From: Ascochyta rabiei
Lineage: Eukaryota; Ascomycota; Dothideomycetes; Pleosporales; Didymellaceae
Length of the DNA stretch: 64,000 nucleotides
Assembly: GCF_004011695.2 (NCBI RefSeq)
Contig: NC_082412.1
Location: 1,736,001 to 1,800,000, forward strand
Reading direction: 5' to 3'
The notes beneath the pieces were generated by a model. That model did no database searches and was not told the origin of the DNA. It saw nothing but the letters and a program-made list of their open reading frames with translations. The position numbers were made by a program, and so were the translations under genes. Numbering within the stretch: the stretch's first letter is position 1; each line of letters begins with the position of its first letter. Below, piece after piece: positions 22,524 to 31,410 of this stretch.

Positions 22524-24310
22524 TCATCGGCCCTCCTTGATCTTGACAGCGTCGGCCAGGACGGGGAAGGTGCCGCTGAAAGTCGGGCCCAGAGTCCAGT
22601 TGTTCAGGTTCCGCAGGTGGGTCTCAAAGGCCGGGTTGATCAGCCACTGGTCGTCGTCTTTCGGCAGGGTGGTGGGCAGGCTGGCGGGCGTGCCTGCGGC
22701 TCGTGGCGTGTGCGGCCCAGCTGGCGAACCGGCATTGACGTGTGTCGAGAAGGGCGAGCTGGCGGGGAGGGAGGAGGTGGTGGAGAGGGTGTTGGAGTGG
22801 ATCTTGGAGGCGGGAAGGAGGCAGTCGCGGGCTTCGTAGGGCCAGTTGAGGGAGACGGTGGTGGTGAAGGGGATGAAGAAGGTGTCGAAGGATAGGAAGG
22901 GCGGGTGAGCGCAGAGCCGGTCGCGGAGGCGGGGCCTGTTGTCGTTAGCTCGGGGGTGGTTGTGTGTGGGCACTCGACTCACCAAGGCAGATGGTCGATC
23001 CAGCAGGGGTGCGCAGTGAAGAGCTGGCTAGCACGTGGAGTCACCCAGTGCGGTAGCCGGTCGTAGTTCTCTTGCGTAGGCTCAATCTGCCAGCGCATGA
23101 CGAGGAACATGATGAAGACGATGGCGACCTGCTCCGGGTAGCCGCAGATGTCTGGAAAGGTGCGCAAGATGTCTGTGAAGAGCTTGGAGAGCGGGTGGGC
23201 ATCGACGACGCGGTCTGGGTAGAGGAGCGATGTGAAGTTTGGGTACAGCGGGCCGACCAGGGCCTTGACAGGGACACCCTCGGCCGCTCGTGCCTGGCGG
23301 TCTTGCAGGAACTCGAGCAGGATGACGTCCAGCGGACAGGTGGGGGGTATGTTGCGTGGGAGGGTGAGGTGGGGGACCAGGTTGGGCGCATACTGTGCCT
23401 GGCCGTTGCTGCACACGTTGGCGGGGGGCTGTTGGTGGGAGGGCGTCAGGTTGGGGTCGACGGGTCGGCGGTGGTTGTTGTCGAGCAGGAAGTCGACGCC
23501 CATGCGCTCGTCGTAGGGCTCCTGTATCTGGGGCGGGGCGGAGCGCGGGTGGTCGAAGGCGGGGCTGTCGTGGGCGTGGGCGTGGGCGTGGGCGTGGGCG
23601 TGGGCGTGGGCGTGGGCGTGGGCGTGGGCGTAGGCGCGCAGGTGGGTGGCGGGGGCCGAGGGGTGGTAGGGCCACGGGCGCGAGGCGTCGGTGGCAGCGG
23701 GCGAGTGCGGGCCGCTCTGGGGCGATGAGGCGGCGGCGATGTCGTGGAGGGTGGCGTGGACGTGGCGAGGGTCGAGGGGAGCGGAGGGAGCGGCGGGGGC
23801 TTTGCGGTGCAGAGGGAGGGGCGAGCGCTCTGCGGCTGCTGCCAGCTCTGCTTGAGTCAGCGGTGCAGGGAGGCAGGGCAGGGAGGCAGGGCAGGGAGGC
23901 AGGGCAGGGCTGGACGGACCATCGAGGCCGGGTGGTGGGCGCAGAATGGGCTGGATGAGGCTCACGACGCTCTCGAGGCGCTTCCTGATGTCGGCGTTCT
24001 CGGCCTGGATGGCGTCCTTTTCGCGCAGGACCAGCTGCAGGTCGTGGTAGGGCTGCTGGCTCTCGAGGTCGCGGATGCGCTGGTTCAGGCGGTCGATCTG
24101 CGTCTTGGTGCGCTCGCGGATGGCGCGCTGGGCCTCGCGGTCGTTTGCGCGCTTCCTGGCCAGCTGCTCGGGGGTGAGGTTGGCGACGCCACGCGACGAG
24201 GCGGCGGTGCGGCGCTTCTTCGCGGCCGACTGGCCCACGTCCGCCTGGCTGTCGTCGTCGCGCGGGAGAGACGAGGGTGAGTTGGCCTCGCTCTGGGGGA
24301 GAGCGGCCAT
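22524..24310 (-). CDS. bZIP transcription factor with DUF3425 domain, 579 aa
   Basis: Two exons, 24310-22983 and 22935-22524, separated by a 47-bp intron (GTGAGT...AACAG) that splits a Trp codon and restores the conserved LPWPRLRDRL block. Residues 48-85 carry the basic region and start of the zipper (RKRANDREAQRAIRERTK followed by heptad leucines). The C-terminal half is the DUF3425 domain: FIMFLVMRWQ, then FFIPFTTTVSLNWPYE and LNNWTLGPTFSGTFP. Between them is a Pro/Ala/His-rich linker with a pure Ala-His dipeptide run encoded by a GTGGGC repeat. It is expected to be a nuclear DNA-binding regulator. The gene is divergent from the alpha/beta hydrolase. Target genes cannot be told from sequence. 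Confidence 0.9.
23569..23633. repeat. Coding GTGGGC repeat, Ala-His dipeptide run
   Basis: About eleven 6-bp units inside the bZIP gene encode alternating Ala-His on the minus strand. The unit length is a multiple of three, so copy changes lengthen or shorten the run without breaking frame. Confidence 0.9.
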
Positions 24311-24578
24311 GGTCCAGCGATTGGGGGTGGGCCTGCGACACGACAGCTCGACTCGTGCTTTTGCTGAAGGAGGCAGTCTGCGACACCGAACGAGTCATGT
24401 TTGGGGTGCGGCAGGGAGCCGTGGGCGCGCATGAGGCCGGCGCCGTGTGCTGCTGATTGGCCGTTGGGTGGTGGGGCGCTGCTGGCGGCGGATCCATGCA
24501 GCACCGCAGCATCCTTGGTGGCCCGTCTGCCTGTACCGGCATCGTACGAGACTACGAGTGTGGGGACCCCGCCGACCT

Positions 24579-24733
24579 GCCTGTCTGTCTGCTTGTCTGT
24601 CTGCATAGTACTTGTCTGTCTGCTTGTCTGTCTGCTTATCTGTCTACTTGTCTGTCTGCTTATCTATCTACTTGTCTGTCTACTTGTCTGTCTGCTTATC
24701 TATCTACTTGTCTGTCTACTCATCTATCTGCCT
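24579..24733. repeat. TGTC/TATC tetranucleotide satellite in divergent promoter
   Basis: The 24311-24753 gap between the bZIP gene and the hydrolase is largely this imperfect CTGT/CTAT array with CTTG and CTAC interruptions. It ends about 20 bp before the hydrolase ATG, so it is in that gene's 5' leader or core promoter. Confidence 0.85.
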
Positions 24734-24753
24734 CCCTCCACACTCGAATCACA

Positions 24754-25900
24754 ATGCCAGCGCCGCCCAAGTTCGTCCACCAGCCAGTCAGCAGACTCGG
24801 CATCGCCTCAGCGTTGCTGAAAGCCAGTCAGTCCCGCCTCCACGCCTCCCCCGCCCTCATTGACAGCCCCAGTCGCCGCCGCAACGGGCCGGGCCTTCTC
24901 GTCGCCGCTCAAGGGTGAGAATGGCGCCAACACGTACTTCAAAGACGTGGCCATGGCTGCCTTTCGCGCACACCTCGGCAACCTTACGCTCGCCCAGGAC
25001 CGCTACGTAACCAGCCACAACGCTTCGTCGACCTACCTCCACTACTGCACCTCGCACAAGCTCACCCCAGACTCCATCACCCTCCCCAGCGGCACTCAGG
25101 CGCACTGGCTCGGCAGCAAGCATGCGCCCAACGTCCTGCTCTACTTCCACGGCGGAGGCTACGTGCTGCCGTCCACCAGCGGACACCTTCTGTGGCTGGA
25201 CGACCTGCAGAAGAGTCTGGGGCCTGGCGTGTCCGCCCTGTTGCTCGCATACGACCTCGCCCCCGAAGCCACCTACCCCACCCAGCTCCGTCAAGCTGTC
25301 GAGCTCCTCCGCCACCTCACCGAGACCGAGGGCCGCAGCCCAGCCAACTTGATCCTCGCCGGCGACTCCGCAGGCGGCAATCTCGCGCTAGGCCTGCTGT
25401 CGCACCTCGCACACCCTCACCCCGACATCGCGGAGCTGAGGTTGAGCGCCAAGATCCACGCCGCCATGTTGATCTCGCCGTGGACCAGCCTGACGCAGCA
25501 CTTGACTGCAGCGCACGAGAAGAACGCAGAGAGAGACATGTTCGACGCCCGCACGCTGGCAAGGTGGAGCGCCGCCTTCCTTGGGTCCAACTCGCCCTTT
25601 GCCGGCGATCCTTACAGCGAACCCGTGCTCGCCAGCCCACAGTGGTGGGAGCCCGTCGCCGACGTCGTGGGCGAGGTGCTCATATGGGGCGGGCGGAACG
25701 AGATCCTGATTGACGGGATCGAGGCGTTTGCACACAAGTTCAGCCTAGGGTTCAGGAGGAGAGGAGGACACGTGAACCTGGTCGTCACAAAGGGGGCAGC
25801 GCACGAGGAGATGATCATCGAGCGAGTCTTGGGCTACAAAGGCGACTCGGGAACAGGGAGCCAAGGCGTCGTCGAGCACTGGGTCAAGGCGAAGCTATAA
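24754..25900 (+). CDS. Alpha/beta hydrolase (abhydrolase_3 / HSL-like), about 366 aa
   Basis: The main exon ends at 25900. A short first exon 24754-24826 starts at ATG and reads PKFVHQPVSRLGIASALLK, typical of this fungal family, and joins by a 40-46 bp intron (donor GTCAGT at 24827; acceptor CAG at 24872, or at 24866, both keep frame). The oxyanion motif HGGG is at about residues 117-120 and the nucleophile GDSAGG has Ser at about 190. The late His is in GAAHEE. The usual acid position reads GGRNEILID, with Asn where Asp is common, so the acid may be the adjacent Glu or the later Asp. No signal peptide is seen. It should hydrolyse small esters or acyl groups; substrate is unknown. Confidence 0.83.
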
Positions 25901-26023
25901 ACCAGCACTCACTCCATGCATTCCCATGAAAACAGAAGAGAACCACTACCGTGCTTGGTTGATCCTCCGTCCCATCTCTCGCCATCCACAAGCCCGGTCA
26001 GCGCCACCTCACACCATCTGCCT

Positions 26024-26632
26024 CTACCACCCGGAGCAAGCCACAAAGTTGTTCCCGCTGGCACCCGTGTGCGTAATCTCCCCGGCCCTCGCTCCGCTGC
26101 CGTTGATCACCACGCGGTCCGCACCGGGGGAGCCTATTATTGAATGTTAGGCTTTTTGAAGGAGATGAAGAGGAAGAAGAAGGTGATGAAGAGGATGGAG
26201 AAGAAGAATAAGAAGAACAAGAAGAATAAGAAGAACAAGAAGAATAAGAAGAACAAGAAGAATAAGAAGAACAAGAAGAACAAGAAGAACAAGAAGAATA
26301 AGAAGAACAAGAACAAGAAGAAGAAAAAAATGAAAAAAAAACTCACCCCCAGTATACACCCCCCCAGTCTTAAGCGGAAACTCATAGTACGTGCCGCCAA
26401 CGAGAAAGTCAAACCCTTCGTAATTGTTGTACTTGTGCGGGTACGTCGACGACCCCGCGGTGCTGCCCTGCTGGACGTGGTCGTAGGCCGCGCTGCGGGC
26501 GGACGAGACTTGGGCGGACGTGTAGCAGGTGCTGCCGCATTGGACGTAGCAGGACTGGCGGGTCTCGAGGGATGTGGGGAGAGCGAGGGCCAGGGATGCG
26601 GGGAGGAGGGCGAGGAGGGTGGAGAAGTGCAT
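26024..26632 (-). CDS. Secreted guanyl-specific ribonuclease (RNase N1/T1 family), 131 aa
   Basis: Two exons, 26632-26347 and 26133-26024, split a Gly codon across a 213-bp intron (GTGAGT...AATAATAG). The protein has a signal peptide (residues 1-19, [19 protein letters not shown]), a likely Arg processing site at 25, then the mature enzyme. All catalytic residues of the family are seen: Tyr64 and His66 (YPHKY), Glu84 (YYEFP), Arg102 (ADRVV) and His117 (ITHTGASG). Four Cys (28, 32, 37, 128) can make the two disulfides. It cleaves RNA after guanosine outside the cell. The intron is several times longer than others here and is filled by a purine satellite. A second satellite sits just upstream of the ATG. 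Confidence 0.95.
26200..26328. repeat. Purine satellite AAGAAC/AAGAAT inside RNase intron
   Basis: An array of 6-bp AAGAAC and AAGAAT units (18-bp higher order) fills most of the RNase intron. On the sense strand it is a run of CTT-rich pyrimidine lying between donor and acceptor. A long Lys/Asn frame on the plus strand is produced by the repeat and is not a gene. Confidence 0.9.
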
Positions 26633-26644
26633 TTTGATGGCGGT

Positions 26645-26736
26645 GGGTGAGGTGAGGTGAGGTGAGGTGAGGTGAGGTGAGGTGAGGTGAGGTGAGGTGA
26701 GGTGAGGTGAGGTGAGGTGAGGTGAGGTGAGGTGAG
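26645..26736. repeat. Pentanucleotide GGTGA satellite at RNase 5' leader
   Basis: About eighteen copies of GGTGA (TCACC on the sense strand of the RNase gene) begin 13 bp upstream of the RNase start codon. Confidence 0.92.
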
Positions 26737-27748
26737 CGAAAGACGGGGATGGAAGGAACTGAGCAAGTGAAGTGAGCGAGTTGATAGCTTCCTTGGACTC
26801 GAAGGAGCACTCAAGTCGCTTTATGTCCGTTCCGTCCCCCCCCAACGGCCCTCTCCGCCCTCACTGCCGCAACCCCCTGCTTCCCAAAGCCGCCGAAATA
26901 TTGTCCCTCAGCACCAGCCTTCCCAAAACACGCCGCGTCCGCCGTTCCCCCCCCCAGGGCCGCGCTCCAGCTACCTTCTTCTCCAGGACCGTCATCCTAG
27001 CCTCCCCTACGCGTCCCTCGCCGTCCCCTACCATCCCCTACCATCCCCTACCATCCCCTACCGTCCCGCATCCCTCAGCACCGCACACCGCACGTTCGCA
27101 CCCCCGATAGGCCCGCGATGCTACCTCCCCAACGGAGCAAAAGGGAGATCGTCCGACTTCCCTGCTTAGATCAGGAAGGTGAGATGTGTAGTCCAGGTAG
27201 TTCGTTCAAAGCCGTTGATTGTTTCATCTTCCTTATCGAATCAAGCGGAGCCATGTGGGCGTGTGATTGGAGCCGAGGGCGTGCAGATCGACGGCGCTAG
27301 GCGGCGCTAAGCGCTTGCGGAAGGTGGTCGGGGCGTCTCGTCGAGGATTGGGGTGGGGCCGTCGGCGTGTGCGTATCGCTCGCGGTCGTCGCGGACAGGG
27401 CTGGCTGCACGTGCACGTGCACGGTCTTGGCCCCCTTTGGGCTGCAAACACACCGTGCTGCTGGAGGCCTTTTGTGTCGTTGCTGCTTCTCTTTGGATTG
27501 CAGAGAAGTGGCTGGTGCTTGGTGGTCTCTTTTCAGGTTGTGGGATGGCTGGGAGGACAGCATTGGTGATCTCCCGTGTTGTTGGAAATGGACGGATAGT
27601 CGCTGATAGTACGGCTTCGGTCTGATGTGTTGTGGACTGTTAGTAGGTCTCTTGTCGATGTAACTGCTCCGTTGGATACGAGAAGAAGATTCGGTTCATG
27701 TCTATGTGGTATCGTTAACATGTCATTGCCTTATCCACGGTTCCCTTT
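26737..27748. other. 1 kb intergenic with small 10-bp repeat
   Basis: No gene is recognised. A 10-bp unit CCATCCCCTA is repeated about four times at 27021-27067. The left part is the RNase promoter. Confidence 0.5.
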
Positions 27749-28026
27749 GTACCCAACACCCACTTCGCTGCTGTCCGCGTCGTGACTCCCTCGTACCCAC
27801 CACCCACTTCGCTGCTGTCCGCGTCGTGACTCCCTCGTACCCAACACCCACTTCGCTGCTGTCCGCGTCGTGACTCCCTCGTACCCACCACCCACTTCGC
27901 TGCTGTCCGCGTCGTGACTCCCTCGTACCCACCACCCACTTCGCTGCTGTCCGCGTCGTGACTCCCTCGTACCCAACACCCACTTCGCTGCTGTCCGCGT
28001 CGTGACTCCCTCGTACCCGACACCCA
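27749..28026. repeat. 44-bp minisatellite, six copies
   Basis: Six near-identical 44-bp units containing GCTGCTGTCCGCGTCGTGAC, plus a partial seventh, end 11 bp short of the PEX11C stop codon. Variation between copies is mostly one position (CCCAACACC or CCCACCACC). The unit is not a multiple of three and no spacers differ between copies. Confidence 0.95.
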
Positions 28027-28036
28027 CACGCTGTAA

Positions 28037-29053
28037 CTACGCTGTCCGCCTCCACGCATCGGCCAGCAGTGCGCCGCCCGCGACGGTGCCGAAGATGCCG
28101 ACCTGCAACTCGCTCAGCAGGCCTTCCTCGATCGACCAATGCAGCGTCATGGGCGCGTAGGCAGCGTTGCTGATGAGATCCTTCCACCACGTGAAGCTGT
28201 GGCTGTGCGCCTCGCTCCTCTCCTGCTCCGCCCTCAGCTTGTCTTCCTTCTCGCCGTCACCAACCCCTTCAACACGCGGCTCGCGGTACGCGCGCTCGAT
28301 GGCCAGCCTCAGCAGCTCGCAGCCGACGTAGGCGGCCCAGAATCGCGAGCTCCAGACCCAGCACCGGGCCTCGCGTCTCTTTCCGGCGTCGCCAGTCCAG
28401 GCCTCCGTGGTGAGCATGCCCTTGGACGCGGCGTACGCGGCGTTCTCCAGGACCTGGAAGACGACGCACGACGCAATGGCCGCCCAGGTCGTCCCCCGCA
28501 GCAGCTTGGCTCTCTGGCTCGCGCCCTTTGGTAGCGGCGACAGGTACGTGTCGCGTGCCCAGGTGTACAGGCCCAGCACGCCCCACATGCGCACGAAGAT
28601 GCGGTAGTCTGCAATCAGGTGTGCAATCGCCTTGGACGACCCCACCGTCTGCGCGAGGAGCCTCGTGCTCGGCGAGGCGGGCAGCGTGGCCATCAGCGTC
28701 TCGCCCGGGAGCAGGACGGCGGACGCTTTGTCCGCGACGTCTGCTGCCACGGCGGCGAGCTGCTTCTCGAGCACTCGCTGGCCCAGGGCGTAGACGAGGG
28801 TGAGGGTGTAGCCCGTCGTGCACAGAACGGTGTCGATGCCATTGGGCGTGCAGAGGAGGGCCGAGAGGCGGAGGAGGCTGCGGTCGGTGGACTGTGCGGC
28901 AGCCCTCGCTCTCCGCACGACGAGGAGGCCGAGTCTCTGGGCGAGGGTGGGGCTCGGTGGGGGGCGCGGCGGACCTGCGTTCGCAGTCGCAGGCTCGACA
29001 GGGGCGCTGTCGGCGCTGGGTGTGGTCGTGCTGTCCGGGTGTGCGTCTGCCAT
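28037..29053 (-). CDS. PEX11C-like peroxisomal membrane protein, 338 aa
   Basis: A single exon from ATG 29053. The landmarks recall fungal PEX11C: an N-terminal Pro-rich lead, LLCTPNGIDTVLCTTGYTL (about 67-86), then RIFVRMWGVLGLYTWARDTY and VVFQVLENAAYAASKGML. The C-terminus has a Gly/Ala membrane-like stretch (VGIFGTVAGGALLADAW). PEX11 family proteins bend and elongate the peroxisomal membrane before division. The two amphipathic regions fit that role. The gene is divergent from the bestrophin gene. The 44-bp satellite lies in its 3' flank. Confidence 0.8.
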   Translation of the reverse strand: MADAHPDSTTTPSADSAPVEPATANAGPPRPPPSPTLAQRLGLLVVRRARAAAQSTDRSLLRLSALLCTPNGIDTVLCTTGYTLTLVYALGQRVLEKQLAAVAADVADKASAVLLPGETLMATLPASPSTRLLAQTVGSSKAIAHLIADYRIFVRMWGVLGLYTWARDTYLSPLPKGASQRAKLLRGTTWAAIASCVVFQVLENAAYAASKGMLTTEAWTGDAGKRREARCWVWSSRFWAAYVGCELLRLAIERAYREPRVEGVGDGEKEDKLRAEQERSEAHSHSFTWWKDLISNAAYAPMTLHWSIEEGLLSELQVGIFGTVAGGALLADAWRRTA

Positions 29054-29628
29054 GTCGAGCTATCGCGGACCCAACGACATGCGCCCAAGCCGCAGGCTCG
29101 CGCGTGTTTTCATGGCGGCCACGGAAAGCCGACGTGGACGCGTCCGCCGTCGCCCCGGGTTCCGCGCGGAACGGCAGCGCTTCCGCATGGACCCTGACGA
29201 ACCTCAAGGGGACTGCGCGGTCTACCTACAGCTTGCTCAACCGCTCCAGCGCTCAGAGGAGTCGGCTGCAAGACCTGAATGGATCCCGGTCGCGTCTACA
29301 CAGTAGTGAATGTACACAACAACAGTTGAACAACACCTGAAACGGGCCGATCCTTGCCATTTCCATGGCGACTCCACCGTGCCCCCCCCCCAGACCCCAG
29401 TCCCCCACTCGTGTGCTGTTTCACTCGTCTCTCCTCCCTCTCACGAGTCTTCTCATCCCTCGTGCGCGCTCTCGCTCCTACGTGCACAGACAGGCGCAGA
29501 GAAACATCCTGGAAGCCATTGAGGGCGCTGGAGACCACCCACACCTCGACCGCATCCCACGATAGCCAAACCCGCCCAACCTGGAGGGGCCTGCTCCAGA
29601 AAGCTCACAAGCAGCAAGACCACCCAGC
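29054..29628. promoter_or_regulatory. Divergent promoter region, PEX11C-like / bestrophin-like
   Basis: A 575-bp gap between two outward-facing starts. It contains a C-run at 29383-29392 and no recognisable gene. Confidence 0.5.
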
Positions 29629-30870
29629 ATGTCGTCCACCCCGGATCCAAACCTCCCTTCCAGGATCCCCACGTACCCGCTAGCACACTCGTTCCGCCAA
29701 AAGCCCCGACGCCTCCCGCTGGTGCTGCGCTTCGCAAAAGGCTCCATCCACGGCGCAATCTACGTGCCCGTGATCCTGCACTCGCTCTTCACCGCGCTGA
29801 TCGTCTACCTGGACACGTACCCGAACGTGCACATCAGCATCCCAGCGACCATCATCCCCTCCCTGTCCATTGTCGTAGGCCTGATGCTCGTCTTCCGCAA
29901 CTCGACATCCTACGACCGCTTCTGGACAGGCCGCAACTGCGTAACGACCGTCGGGACCAGCGTGCGCAACCTGGCCCGCACCATCCTCGTCAACAGCCAA
30001 GACGCGGCTGGCCAGTCCTCGCCCGAAGAGCGCCGCGACACGGAGCGCACCGTCCGCGTCCTCATCGCCGTGCTGTACGCCATCAAGCACAACCTGCGCG
30101 CAGAATTCAACCTGCCGCCCGCCAGCCTCGCCAGTCTCGCGCCGTCCTTTGCCTTCACCGGCGGCGTGCGCGGGGCCAGCTCGCGACCCCTCAGCCGGCC
30201 GCTCAGCCGGCGACCCAGCTACGTCGACCGCGCGTACAGCACGCCCATGACGCCCACGCAGGACACGCCCACGGCGCACACGCCCTTGCTCAGCCACTCG
30301 ACCGCCACGCTGGCCAACAGCGAGCTGGAGAGCAGCGGCGTCCTGGCCACCAAAAAGGACGACTACGCCTCCCTGCTGCCCCCAGGCCTCATGGGCTACG
30401 AAGACCGCGGCCTCAGCCTCCCCCTGCAGCTGTCCGTCCTGCTCGAATCCTACATTGCCCGCGCCCACAACCGCGCCTGGATCAACGCGCCCTTGTCCTC
30501 GCAGATGACCGTCCAGCTCAACACCCTCGTCGCCGCCTACGGCTCCATGGAGACCATCCGCTCCACCCCGCTGCCCATCGCCCACCTGATCCACGCCTCC
30601 CAGGTCCTGCTGCTGTACGTCTGCGTCCTGCCCTTTGCCATGGTCGATTCCTACGGCTGGTACTCCATCCCCGTCGTCGCCATCGTCGCCTTCACCCTGT
30701 ATGGCATCGAGGGCATCGGCGTCCAGCTTGAGGATCCCTTTGGCTACGATCGTAACGATATCAAGATGGATGGCATTGTCGAGGATGCAAGGGCCGAGGT
30801 CGGCGTTTTGCTCGAGGAGTGGAGAGAGGCCAAGGAGGGCGGGAAGACGGGGCTGGGGGGCATGTTTTGA
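29629..30870 (+). CDS. Bestrophin-like (UPF0187/RFP-TM) anion channel, 413 aa
   Basis: A single exon. Membrane segments are visible at about 44-62 (IYVPVILHSLFTALIVYLD) and 70-88, the latter followed by the family motif FRNSTSYDRFWTGR. Two more lie near 325-365. The C-terminal part has YGIEGIGVQLEDPFGYDRND, the conserved bestrophin-like signature. A Ser/Arg/Pro-rich insertion (about 175-235) with repeated SRPLSRPLSR-like units separates the halves. It probably conducts chloride or bicarbonate at a cell membrane; direction and location are not visible. Confidence 0.85.
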   Translation: MSSTPDPNLPSRIPTYPLAHSFRQKPRRLPLVLRFAKGSIHGAIYVPVILHSLFTALIVYLDTYPNVHISIPATIIPSLSIVVGLMLVFRNSTSYDRFWTGRNCVTTVGTSVRNLARTILVNSQDAAGQSSPEERRDTERTVRVLIAVLYAIKHNLRAEFNLPPASLASLAPSFAFTGGVRGASSRPLSRPLSRRPSYVDRAYSTPMTPTQDTPTAHTPLLSHSTATLANSELESSGVLATKKDDYASLLPPGLMGYEDRGLSLPLQLSVLLESYIARAHNRAWINAPLSSQMTVQLNTLVAAYGSMETIRSTPLPIAHLIHASQVLLLYVCVLPFAMVDSYGWYSIPVVAIVAFTLYGIEGIGVQLEDPFGYDRNDIKMDGIVEDARAEVGVLLEEWREAKEGGKTGLGGMF

Positions 30871-30900
30871 GGGAAGAGCCGGGGTCTCTGTTTCGTACGA

Positions 30901-30943
30901 GGTGGGACTCTGCTTTGTACAAGGTGGGACTCTGCTTTGTGAG
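30901..30943. repeat. Short tandem duplication, 21-bp unit
   Basis: GTGGGACTCTGCTTTGTACAA is followed at once by a near copy, just past the bestrophin stop. It may be in its 3' UTR. Confidence 0.7.
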
Positions 30944-31044
30944 AGAGGTGAAGGGGGATGTGCATGGGTCGATGGCGTGTTTGTGTATGCAAAATCATTG
31001 ATATGGTCCCGAATATACCACTCTATCCGTGCCCGCTCTTTGTG

Positions 31045-31259
31045 CTGCTTCGTCTGCTTCGTCTGCTTCATCTGCTCATCTGCTTCATCTGCTCATCTGC
31101 TTCATCTGCTCATCTGCTCATCTGCTCATCTGCTTCATCTGCAACATCTGCTCATCTGCAACATCTGCTCATCTGCTCATCTGCTCATCTGCTCATCTGC
31201 TCATCTGCTCATCTGCTCATCTGCTCATCTGCTCATCTGCTCATCTGCTCATCTGCAAC
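31045..31259. repeat. Octanucleotide satellite CTCATCTG
   Basis: About 215 bp of 8-bp CTCATCTG units with early CTTCATCTG, CTTCGTCTG and CAACATCTG variants. It lies between the convergent bestrophin and FHA-RING genes, in the 3' flanks of both. Confidence 0.92.
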
Positions 31260-31410
31260 ATCCTCCTTTCACCACCCCGCTAATGATGAACAATGGAACC
31301 AAAAACTCCGAAAAAGCCGAGCAGGTGCGATACCTATAAACACAAGACATGACGCCCCGCTTCGTCCTGGCGGTTTCCGTTTGGCGCGCTCGTCTGCTGT
31401 CAAGACGAGT

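Noticed and set aside
23082..24542. Arg/Pro-rich frames overlapping the bZIP gene on both strands
   Set aside because: Low-complexity shadows of the GC-rich bZIP exon; the bZIP and DUF3425 motifs are in one frame only.
26144..26650. A Lys/Asn-rich plus-strand frame
   Set aside because: It is a translation of the AAGAAC/AAGAAT satellite inside the RNase intron.
27749..28026. Possible CRISPR-like array
   Set aside because: The 44-bp units are head-to-tail with no unique spacers, and the setting is a eukaryotic nuclear genome.
29680..31071. A 463-residue minus-strand frame antisense to the bestrophin-like gene
   Set aside because: Same codon-bias artefact; it runs on into intergenic sequence and shows no family motif.
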